A stretch of 31,589 bases of DNA from an uncultured Lachnospiraceae bacterium. Lineage in GTDB: Bacteria > Bacillota > Clostridia > Lachnospirales > Lachnospiraceae. Location of the stretch: the NCBI GenBank assembly GCA_910578175.1, contig CAJTPF010000001.1:1-31589 (forward strand). The letters run 5' to 3'. The notes under the pieces were generated by a model. The model saw nothing but the letters and a program-made list of their open reading frames with translations, searched no databases and had not been told where the DNA came from. The translations under genes were made by a program, and so were the position numbers. Shown here piece after piece: positions 16,383-22,602 of the stretch (position 1 is its first letter; each line of letters starts with the position of its first letter).

Positions 16383-17357
16383 ATGTCAAATGAAATTAAG
16401 ACCATCGGTGTACTTACAAGCGGAGGTGATGCTCCGGGAATGAACGCTGCCATTCGTGCAGTTGTCAGAACAGCATTATCCAAGGGCCTCAAAGTAAAGG
16501 GGATCATGAGAGGATACGCAGGACTTCTTAATGAAGAGATCATCGACATGGACGCCAGAAGCGTATCTGATATCATTCAGAAAGGCGGAACCATTCTCTA
16601 TACGGCCAGATGCGAAGAATTCCGTACGGCGGAAGGACAGCAGAAAGGGGCCGAGATCTGTAAAAAATACGGAATCGACGGGCTTGTGGTAATCGGCGGA
16701 GACGGTTCTTTCCAGGGAGCGCAGAAACTTTCCCATCTGGGAATCAATACCATAGGCGTGCCGGGAACCATCGACCTTGATATTGCATGTACGGATTATA
16801 CCATCGGGTTTGATACCGCGGTGAATACCGCCATGGAAGCCATTGACAAAATCCGTGATACCTCCACGTCTCATGAGAGATGCAGCGTGATCGAAGTTAT
16901 GGGCCGCAGGGCAGGATATATTGCGCTGTGGTGCGGTATCGCCAACGGTGCGGAAGATATTCTGCTGCCGGAGCGGTATGACGGTGATGAGTCAAAACTT
17001 ATCGAACATATCAAAGATACCAAGAAAAAGGGTAAAAAGCATCATATTGTGATCAATGCGGAAGGTATCGGCGATTCACAGAAACTGGCTGAGAAGATCG
17101 AAGCGGAAACAGGTATGGAAACCAGGGCTACGATTCTGGGACATATGCAGCGCGGCGGAAGTCCGACCTGTAAAGACAGGGTATACGCATCCCTGATGGG
17201 CGCATATGCGGTGGATCTGTTATGTGAAGGAAAGAGTAACCGGGTAGTCGCATATGCCCATGGCGATTATGTAGACTATGAAATAGACGAAGCGCTTGCC
17301 ATGCAGAAGGATATTTCCGAATATCAGTTTAATGTTAGCAAGAATCTTGCAAGATAA
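16383..17357 (+). CDS. pfkA: 6-phosphofructokinase, ATP-dependent
   Basis: Phosphorylates fructose-6-phosphate to fructose-1,6-bisphosphate, the committing step of glycolysis. The product is the signal that activates HprK, whose gene lies in the preceding block. The ATP-binding start is IGVLTSGGDAPGMNAAIR (8-25). GGDGS (105-109) has Gly, not Asp, after the first Asp, which marks the ATP form over the PPi form. The catalytic loop reads PGTIDLD, keeping both Asp but with Leu where the common motif has Asn. Effector and substrate residues are in EVMGRRAGYIAL and GHMQRGGSPTCKDR. Start at 16383: GGAGGA is 7 bases upstream; the longer frame from 16356 runs through that SD. 324 residues is the bacterial norm. 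The next gene follows by 6 bases. Confidence 0.96.
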   Translation: MSNEIKTIGVLTSGGDAPGMNAAIRAVVRTALSKGLKVKGIMRGYAGLLNEEIIDMDARSVSDIIQKGGTILYTARCEEFRTAEGQQKGAEICKKYGIDGLVVIGGDGSFQGAQKLSHLGINTIGVPGTIDLDIACTDYTIGFDTAVNTAMEAIDKIRDTSTSHERCSVIEVMGRRAGYIALWCGIANGAEDILLPERYDGDESKLIEHIKDTKKKGKKHHIVINAEGIGDSQKLAEKIEAETGMETRATILGHMQRGGSPTCKDRVYASLMGAYAVDLLCEGKSNRVVAYAHGDYVDYEIDEALAMQKDISEYQFNVSKNLAR

Positions 17358-17363
17358 GCATAT

Positions 17364-18209
17364 ATGATCAGCTCCATAAATAATTCACAGATAAAGAATA
17401 TCCTGGCATTGAAAAATAAAACAAAAGCAAGGCGGGAACAGGGATGTTTTATCGTGGAAGGGATGCGGATGTTTACGGAAATACCGCAGAACTCTCTGGT
17501 AAAAGCATATGTGTCAGAATCGTTTTATTCGGAAATGTTCAGAAAGGGCGGAGGTAAAATAACAGAACCGGAAAACTGGGAAGTGGTATCCGACCGGGTG
17601 TTCCGGGAAATGTCGGATACGGTAACCCCCCAGGGAATACTGGCGGTGGTACGGCAGAATCACCGCAGTTTTGAAGAACTACTGGATAGCGAACATTCCG
17701 CACAAAGTCACTGTTATATGGTTCTTGAAAATATTCAGGACCCGGGGAATCTGGGGACCATTATCCGGACTTCCGAGGGAGCGGGGGTCTCGGCGGTGAT
17801 CATGAGCCGGAATACGGCGGATATCTATAATCCCAAAGTCGTTCGTTCTACGATGGGTTCTGTCTTCCGGATGCCTTATGTATATGTAGATGATCCGGAG
17901 GAGGCCGTGAGAAAAATGAAAGAGCGCGGCATTACCGTTTATGCGGCGCATCTGAAAGGAACCTCCGATTATGATGAAGGAGACTATACGAAACCTTCCG
18001 CTTTTCTCATCGGAAATGAAGGCAATGGCCTGAGCCGGGAACTGACGGCTCTGGCGGACCGGCTGATCCGCATACCCATGTGCGGACAGGTGGAATCACT
18101 GAATGCGGCAAGTGCGGCAACGGTACTGATGTATGAATCTTACCGGCAGAACCGTGGAAACCTGCCGGGCGGAACCGGGAATCATACGTTCCGGATAAGA
18201 AAAGATTAA
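17364..18209 (+). CDS. TrmH/SpoU-family RNA 2'-O-methyltransferase
   Basis: Transfers methyl from S-adenosylmethionine to a ribose of rRNA or tRNA. An N-terminal substrate-binding domain (about 1-105; VEGMRMFTEI is typical) precedes the SPOUT knot with motif 1 NIQDPGNLGTIIRTSEG (123-139), motif 2 IGNEGNGLS (216-224) and motif 3 IPMCGQVESLNAASAA (237-252). The catalytic Arg135 and Asn125-region residues are present. The 281 residues fit the YsgA/RlmB-like group, but the target nucleotide cannot be told. The SD is weak and the start is only 6 bases after pfkA, so translation is probably coupled. The C-terminus trails into a basic tail beyond the knot. A strong hairpin terminator follows at once. 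Confidence 0.92.
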   Translation: MISSINNSQIKNILALKNKTKARREQGCFIVEGMRMFTEIPQNSLVKAYVSESFYSEMFRKGGGKITEPENWEVVSDRVFREMSDTVTPQGILAVVRQNHRSFEELLDSEHSAQSHCYMVLENIQDPGNLGTIIRTSEGAGVSAVIMSRNTADIYNPKVVRSTMGSVFRMPYVYVDDPEEAVRKMKERGITVYAAHLKGTSDYDEGDYTKPSAFLIGNEGNGLSRELTALADRLIRIPMCGQVESLNAASAATVLMYESYRQNRGNLPGGTGNHTFRIRKD

Positions 18210-18213
18210 ATAT

Positions 18214-18251
18214 AAAAAGGATATCAGCAGTTTGCTGCCGATATCCTTTTT
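18214..18251. terminator. Bidirectional terminator between convergent genes
   Basis: AAAAAGGATATC and GATATCCTTTTT form a 12-bp perfect stem with an inner CAGCAG/CTGC pairing. A-run on one side and T-run on the other make it work for the plus-strand methyltransferase and the minus-strand gene ending at 18274. Confidence 0.85.
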
Positions 18252-18273
18252 CTGCTTTCTGCAGGAAATATAA

Positions 18274-18708
18274 TTATAATTCCACAAAATAATCTCCGTT
18301 TGATAATCCGTTTACAACAAAGTAAGCTCTGTGTTCTTCTGGCTTTACATAAATCTCGATTGAGTTTATTTCATCAAGTTTGCCCTGGAATTTCTCTACC
18401 CATGCTGTTTTCACATTGGCAAGAATATCATCTGCGGCGATTTCCTTTCCGCTAAATTGAAGTATGTAACTAGGAGTAACTTCAACAGCTTTTTTTGCAG
18501 TTTTCTTTGCAGTTGTTGTAGTATTCGTCTCTGATGTCTTTTTGGTAGTTGCCTTTTTGGCAGTTGCAGTCTTTTTGGCAGCCGGTTTCTTTTCGGTTTC
18601 GGTTTTAACAGTTTTTACTTCTTCTTTTTTTGCATCGACTGTTTCGTTTGCAGTAGCTTTGGCAGCGGTCTTGGTATCTGCTGCACTAGTACTTAAACTT
18701 GATTTCAT
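18274..18708 (-). CDS. Small protein with a Lys/Ala/Thr-rich tail and conserved C-terminal domain (DUF6465-like)
   Basis: 144 residues. The first 85 or so are low-complexity Lys, Ala, Thr and Glu (KKPAAKKTATAKKATTKK), like histone H1-type tails. The last 60 form a compact domain (YILQFSGKEIAADDILANV, then IEIYVKPEEHRAYFVVNG) that I associate with the Lachnospiraceae family DUF6465; this match is from memory. No function is known to me. The tail suggests binding of nucleic acid or another polyanion, an inference. Start at 18708: AAGGAGG lies 10 bases upstream on the minus strand; the longer frame reads through it. It is a single-gene unit with its own promoter and terminator, pointing to strong, independent expression. 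There is no signal peptide. Confidence 0.8.
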   Translation of the reverse strand: MKSSLSTSAADTKTAAKATANETVDAKKEEVKTVKTETEKKPAAKKTATAKKATTKKTSETNTTTTAKKTAKKAVEVTPSYILQFSGKEIAADDILANVKTAWVEKFQGKLDEINSIEIYVKPEEHRAYFVVNGLSNGDYFVEL

Positions 18709-18747
18709 AATACATATTCCTCCTTGTTTAGGATAACTCCTAGCTAG

Positions 18748-18776
18748 ATAATAAACCTTTATCAGAATTTTTGCAA
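18748..18776 (-). promoter_or_regulatory. Promoter of the DUF6465-like gene
   Basis: On the minus strand TTGCAA (18776-18771) and TATTAT (18753-18748) are 17 bases apart. Transcription would begin near 18741, about 33 bases before the ATG. The rest of 18777-18921 shows only A/T-rich sequence with no gene I can support. Confidence 0.55.
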
Positions 18777-18921
18777 CTATTTCCTGATTTTTCTTTAACA
18801 AATACCATATATTTTTATCGAAACGGGTCAATTTTATACAAAATAGCTAAAAAATTAGTTATTAGAAAAGAGAAATTTGGTGATTGGTTAAATTATGGCA
18901 GATTTTTGAAATTCAGGGGGG

Positions 18922-18950
18922 TTGACAAAAACAATCCTCTCTGTTAAAAT
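18922..18950 (+). promoter_or_regulatory. Strong sigma-A promoter of the cell-wall hydrolase
   Basis: A consensus TTGACA (18922-18927) and TAAAAT (18945-18950) with 17 bases between. It is the best promoter match in the window and implies vegetative expression of a SleB-type hydrolase. Transcripts would start near 18957 and include the inverted repeat at 18980-19008. Confidence 0.8.
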
Positions 18951-18979
18951 ACTTCCGTAATAAAATTTAACAAAAACGT

Positions 18980-19008
18980 AATAATTACGAATAATAATCG
19001 TAATTATT
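18980..19008 (+). repeat. Perfect 11-bp inverted repeat in the hydrolase leader
   Basis: AATAATTACGA (18980-18990) and TCGTAATTATT (18998-19008) are exact complements with a 7-base loop. The repeat begins about 23 bases after the predicted transcription start and ends 3 bases before the SD AGGAGG (19012-19017). It has no T-run, so it is not a terminator. It may be a repressor site or a 5' RNA hairpin controlling stability or ribosome access. Confidence 0.6.
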
Positions 19009-19022
19009 TGCAGGAGGTTTTC

Positions 19023-20300
19023 ATGAAGTTAAATGGGAAAGGTATAGCGATACTGGCCGGTACATGTATTATGGCATTGATCGCTCTGATCATTGTAGGA
19101 GTATCCGGTGCTGTGACCACAACAAATGATACTGACAACGTTATGAGTATGAATGGAAGCATTAATGAAGCAGATAATAATATCAGCGCCGATATGGCAG
19201 CAGCGGAACAGATTCTTCTGCGGTTTAAAAATCCGGGAGAGACACAAAGCGGTAATGAGGAATCCTCTTCGCAAAGCGAAACCGTAAAAGAAACGGAGCC
19301 CCAGACAACCGAAGCACCAACGGAACCTGAAACGGAAGCGCCGTCTCCGTATGCAAATAAGTTTATGGTAAACGTTACGGAGTATCTTAACATCCGTGCA
19401 GAAGCAAATCAGGATTCCCAGGTGGTGGGAAAACTTTATCCGGGTTCAGGCGGCGACATTCTGGAACAGGGAGCGGAATGGACAAAGATCAGTTCCGGTT
19501 CGGTGGAAGGATATGTTGCAAATCAATATATAGTAGTTGGAACTGAGGCGGAAGCCAAAGCCAATGAAGCCGGAAAATTAAAAGTAACGGTTCTGACCGA
19601 CAGTTTAAGGATCCGGAAGACGCCAAGTACGGAATCAGGAATCTGGGAGCTGGCTTCCGAGGGAGAGGTATTTGACGGTATCGGATATGACGGAGACTTT
19701 ATCGGAATTTATTATGACGGAGAGATTGCCTTTCTTTCTCTGGATTATGTAAATGTGGAACTGGTGATCAAGAAGGCGATTTCCATAGAAGAAGAACAGG
19801 AACAGATTCGTCTTGCAGAAGAAGCAAAGAGAGCGGAAGAAGAAGAGCGGTTAAGAAAAGAGCAGGAAGCAAATGAGGCTATGGAACGTGCGGCAAGAGA
19901 GAGCCAGTACGTTGAAACCGTAAAGACCTCCGCATATAATATTTCGGAATCCGATGTTTATCTGCTGGCATGTCTGGTCATGGCGGAAGCAGGATATGAA
20001 CCGTATGAAGGAAAGCTTGCGGTTGCCAATGTCGTATTAAACCGTTTATCCGGCGGAGCATACGGAAGTACGATGTCGGATGTCATCTATGCCAGAGGAC
20101 AGTTTTCGGTGGCAGCCAGCGGCAGACTGGCAACGGTTCTTTCACAGGGACCGAACAGTGAATCGGTGCGTGCGGCGGAAGAAGCGATTTCAGGTGTGAA
20201 TAATGTGCCGACATATGCAAATTTCTGCGCATTATATGTAGCCAATTATTCCAGATATAATAATTATACGATCATCGGAAATCAGGTATTTTACAATTAA
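19023..20300 (+). CDS. Membrane-anchored SH3-domain cell-wall hydrolase (SleB/CwlJ family)
   Basis: A predicted peptidoglycan hydrolase outside the membrane. Residues 9-31 form a hydrophobic anchor or signal, followed by a Ser/Thr/Glu/Pro-rich spacer (about 70-110), bacterial SH3 domain 1 (115-172, YLNIRAEANQDSQVVGKL), SH3 domain 2 (186-246, SLRIRKTPSTESGIWEL), a Glu/Arg/Ala coiled coil (255-295), then a Hydrolase_2 domain (312-425) with the probable catalytic Glu322 (MAEAGYEPYEG). SleB/CwlJ enzymes act as lytic transglycosylases on spore cortex, but similar domains with SH3 repeats also occur in vegetative wall enzymes. The consensus sigma-A promoter suggests vegetative growth. Start: AGGAGG is 5 bases before the ATG at 19023; a TTG at 19008 would read through the SD. 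The 425-residue length is plausible and the domain set is complete. Confidence 0.9.
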   Translation: MKLNGKGIAILAGTCIMALIALIIVGVSGAVTTTNDTDNVMSMNGSINEADNNISADMAAAEQILLRFKNPGETQSGNEESSSQSETVKETEPQTTEAPTEPETEAPSPYANKFMVNVTEYLNIRAEANQDSQVVGKLYPGSGGDILEQGAEWTKISSGSVEGYVANQYIVVGTEAEAKANEAGKLKVTVLTDSLRIRKTPSTESGIWELASEGEVFDGIGYDGDFIGIYYDGEIAFLSLDYVNVELVIKKAISIEEEQEQIRLAEEAKRAEEEERLRKEQEANEAMERAARESQYVETVKTSAYNISESDVYLLACLVMAEAGYEPYEGKLAVANVVLNRLSGGAYGSTMSDVIYARGQFSVAASGRLATVLSQGPNSESVRAAEEAISGVNNVPTYANFCALYVANYSRYNNYTIIGNQVFYN

Positions 20301-20309
20301 AGAACGGAC

Positions 20310-20350
20310 AAAAGTCATGGAGCAGGCAAATGTCTGCCCCATGGCTTTTT
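20310..20350 (+). terminator. Terminator of the cell-wall hydrolase gene
   Basis: AAAAGTCATGGAGCAGGCA pairs with TCTGCCCCATGGCTTTTT with few mismatches, and six T follow. It lies 9 bases past the stop. Confidence 0.8.
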
Positions 20351-20372
20351 TATGCAAATTTTTTGCATAAAA
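20348..20372. repeat. Second hairpin nested on the terminator tail
   Basis: TTTTATGCAA (20348-20357) and TTGCATAAAA (20363-20372) are perfect 10-bp arms with a 5-base loop. The first arm uses the T-run of the preceding terminator, so the two structures compete. It stands about 50 bases before the spore-protein gene and could be an operator. A CATAATA at 20394-20400 resembles the -10 of forespore sigma factors, but no -35 is well spaced. Confidence 0.4.
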
Positions 20373-20425
20373 GCAATTTACAGGGATATGATACATAATA
20401 TAAAGATAAAAGGGGAGTGGAACAT

Positions 20426-20617
20426 ATGACAGATTTTAATGCATTATCTGAAAAGGATAAATTAAAATATGAAATAGCGGAGGAACTGGGCTTACTGGAT
20501 AAAGTCAGGGAAAAGGGATGGAAAGGCTTATCCGCAAAGGAATCCGGCAGGATCGGAGGGATCATGACAAACCGTCTCCGGCAGCAGAAAGATGAGAAAA
20601 AAAATTTAGAGGAATAA
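20426..20617 (+). CDS. Small acid-soluble spore protein, alpha/beta (SspF-like) type
   Basis: 63 residues. LKYEIAEELGL resembles the first conserved segment of alpha/beta spore proteins, including a Glu-Ile-Ala site like that cut by the germination protease GPR. The second segment, KGLSAKESGRIGGIMTNRL, matches the DNA-binding helix-turn-helix-like part with the conserved G-x-I/V-G-G. The linking DKVREKGWKG is closest to Bacillus SspF in memory. Such proteins coat and protect spore DNA and are later degraded as amino acid supply. Start at 20426: the SD AGGGGAG is 8 bases upstream; a GTG at 20417 overlaps that SD. It is a single gene between a terminator and the sufC promoter and is expected to be forespore-specific. 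Its presence suggests that the organism sporulates. Confidence 0.75.
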   Translation: MTDFNALSEKDKLKYEIAEELGLLDKVREKGWKGLSAKESGRIGGIMTNRLRQQKDEKKNLEE

Positions 20618-20649
20618 AACAGTATTTTCCGGAAATGGCAATATTAGTA

Positions 20650-20679
20650 TTGAACATTTTACCGAATTTGTGGTACAAT
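20650..20679 (+). promoter_or_regulatory. Promoter of the sufC-sufB pair
   Basis: TTGAAC (20650-20655) and TACAAT (20674-20679), spacing 18, with TGG just before the -10, an extended form. No IscR- or RirA-like palindrome is evident next to it. Confidence 0.6.
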
Positions 20680-20758
20680 ATCGGATAAAGCTTTGAAAGA
20701 ACAATATACAGAATTCAATATTTTGTTTCAATATATCAGAAAGACTATGGAGGTAAGG

Positions 20759-21478
20759 ATGTTAGAACTAAAGAATGTGTCATTTGAAGTTTCAGAGGGG
20801 ACGAATGATAAGGGCATTTTAAAAAACGTTGATCTTACTATAGATGACAAAAAGTTTTTAGCCATTACCGGGCCCAACGGCGGAGGCAAATCCACGCTGG
20901 CAAAACTGATCGCAGGGATATATAAACCGACATCGGGACGCATATTGTTTGACGGCACGGATATTACGGATATGAGCATTACGGAGCGGGCAAAGATGGG
21001 AATCAGCTTTGCATTCCAGCAGCCGGTACGGTTTAAGGGGATCAAGGTAAAAGACCTTATCAAACTGGCAGCCGGAGATGCGATTTCCGTGAAAGGCGCC
21101 TGTGAATATCTGTCGGAAGTGGGATTGTGTGCAAGGGATTATATTAACCGGGATGTGGATGGCAGTTTATCCGGCGGAGAATTAAAACGTATCGAGATTG
21201 CCACCATTATTGCCAGAGGCACAAAATTAAGCGTATTTGACGAGCCGGAAGCGGGCATTGATTTATGGAGTTTTAAGAATCTTATACAGGTGTTTGAAAA
21301 GATGCATAAGGAGCATGAAGCTTCCATCATCATCATTTCCCATCAGGAGAGAATACTGAATATAGCGGATGAGATCGTGGTGCTGGCAAACGGGGAACTG
21401 AAGGCACAGGGTAAAAAGGATGAGATTTTACCGGAACTGCTGAACGGAACAGGCGGATGCAAATTCTATCAGGATTAA
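20759..21478 (+). CDS. sufC: SufC-like Fe-S cluster assembly ATPase
   Basis: Soluble ABC ATPase that drives Fe-S cluster assembly on its SufB/D-type partner, encoded 21 bases downstream. Walker A GPNGGGKST (38-46), Q-loop in FAFQQPV, signature LSGGELKR (137-144), Walker B and D-loop VFDEPEAGID (159-168), and the switch His in IIISHQER. No membrane domain partner is present, which together with the SufB-like neighbour excludes a transporter. 239 residues is normal. Start at 20759: GGAGG lies 5-9 bases upstream; the longer frame from 20693 reads through the SD. Two-gene sufC-sufB loci without sufS, sufU or sufD are described as minimal SUF-like (SMS) systems in archaea and anaerobic bacteria. 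Sulfur donor genes are not in this window. Confidence 0.9.
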   Translation: MLELKNVSFEVSEGTNDKGILKNVDLTIDDKKFLAITGPNGGGKSTLAKLIAGIYKPTSGRILFDGTDITDMSITERAKMGISFAFQQPVRFKGIKVKDLIKLAAGDAISVKGACEYLSEVGLCARDYINRDVDGSLSGGELKRIEIATIIARGTKLSVFDEPEAGIDLWSFKNLIQVFEKMHKEHEASIIIISHQERILNIADEIVVLANGELKAQGKKDEILPELLNGTGGCKFYQD

Positions 21479-21499
21479 CATAAGGAAGGAAATGGTAAT

Positions 21500-22432
21500 A
21501 TGGAATTTAAGAAAATAGATAAGATACAGTTAAGCCTTCTGGAAGAGATTGCAGGGCTCCATGAAGTTCCAAAGGGAGCGTATAATATAAGGGCAAACGG
21601 AGCAGGCGCGGCAAGAAGCACTACGGCCAATATTGATATAGTGACCAAAGAGGATAAGGACGGCATTGATATCATCATAAAACCGGGTACGAAAAACGAA
21701 AGCGTGCATATCCCGGTAGTCATCAGTGAAACCGGACTGACGGATTTAGTGTATAATGATTTTTTTATCGGAGAAGATTCGGATGTCACGATAATCGCCG
21801 GATGCGGAATACATAACAGCGGAGAAAAAAAATCGGAACATGACGGTATTCATACGTTTCATGTGGGAAAAAATGCAAAAGTGAGATATGTGGAAAAGCA
21901 TTATGGAAAAGGCGACGGTAAGGGGGAAAATATCATGAATCCCACCACTGTCGTCACTATTGACGAAGGCGGTTATATGGAAATGGAAACCGTTCAGATC
22001 AAAGGCATCGATTCCACGGACAGGATTACCACCGCACAGTTGGGAAAGGATGCCAAACTGGTGATCAAAGAGGCATTGATGACCCACGGAACACAGTATG
22101 CCAAATCCAGTTTTGAAGTAAATCTGGACGGGGAAAATTCCAGTGCGAACGTGATTTCAAGGGCTGTTGCCAAAGATGATTCAAAACAGTTATTTATTTC
22201 AAAGATAAACGGAAATAACAAATGTGCCGGACATACAGAGTGTGATGCCATTATCATGGATAATGCAAAGATCAGTGCGGTTCCGGAGATTACCGCAAAC
22301 GATCTGGAAGCGCAGCTCATTCACGAAGCGGCCATCGGCAAGATCGCAGGAGAGCAGATCATAAAACTGATGACTCTGGGACTGACCGAAGAAGAAGCGG
22401 AACAGGAAATCGTTAATGGATTTTTAAAATAG
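21500..22432 (+). CDS. SufB/SufD-family Fe-S scaffold, short form
   Basis: 310 residues, clearly shorter than SufB of Escherichia coli (near 495) and lacking most of the N-terminal extension. The core is the right-handed beta-helix typical of the family: NIDIVTKEDKDGIDIIIKPG, then VTIIAGCGIH, then MEMETVQIKGIDSTDRITTA. The C-terminal segment HTECDAIIMDNAKISAVPEI followed by IHEAAIGKIAGEQ is the family signature, including the conserved His of SufD and SufB. It would form the scaffold with the SufC-like ATPase as in a minimal CB complex. There is one Cys within the IIAGCGIH strand and others at CAGHTEC that may hold cluster ligands. The SD AAGGAAGG is good. The pair is likely cotranscribed and ends before a hairpin at 22476. 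Confidence 0.88.
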   Translation: MEFKKIDKIQLSLLEEIAGLHEVPKGAYNIRANGAGAARSTTANIDIVTKEDKDGIDIIIKPGTKNESVHIPVVISETGLTDLVYNDFFIGEDSDVTIIAGCGIHNSGEKKSEHDGIHTFHVGKNAKVRYVEKHYGKGDGKGENIMNPTTVVTIDEGGYMEMETVQIKGIDSTDRITTAQLGKDAKLVIKEALMTHGTQYAKSSFEVNLDGENSSANVISRAVAKDDSKQLFISKINGNNKCAGHTECDAIIMDNAKISAVPEITANDLEAQLIHEAAIGKIAGEQIIKLMTLGLTEEEAEQEIVNGFLK

Positions 22433-22475
22433 AATCTGGCAGACTGTAACATCGGCCGGACCGTAATAGCAAGAT

Positions 22476-22505
22476 ATAGCTTCTATCTCTGTTGATAGAA
22501 GCTAT
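22476..22505 (+). terminator. 12-bp perfect hairpin after the sufC-sufB pair
   Basis: ATAGCTTCTATC (22476-22487) and GATAGAAGCTAT (22494-22505) with a 6-base loop. The tail (TCAATTATG) has no T-run, so termination would be weak. It could equally be a regulatory leader hairpin of the activase gene. Confidence 0.4.
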
Positions 22506-22513
22506 TCAATTAT

Positions 22514-22600
22514 GTGGTGCAGGGTCCGGACGGAGCGATCAAAGAATTTATGGAAAAGGATTATGCAGGGCAGGCATACCTGTTTTCTGCATGGGTATAA
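22514..22600 (+). other. Short coding-like frame ending 2 bases before the activase start
   Basis: Read from a GTG at 22514, 28 codons translate to a sensible mix (QGPDGAIKEFMEKDYAGQAY) and stop at 22598-22600, with the activase ATG at 22603. No clear SD is found for it, nor for the activase ATG, so coupled translation is possible. I recognise no family. It may be a remnant of an older gene or chance. Confidence 0.25.
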
Positions 22601-22602
22601 GA

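Noticed and set aside
22492..22602. 37-residue N-terminal extension of the activase from a TTG
   Set aside because: The residues do not resemble the family, the first base falls inside a hairpin, and family members begin at the ATPase strand near MYTLGID.
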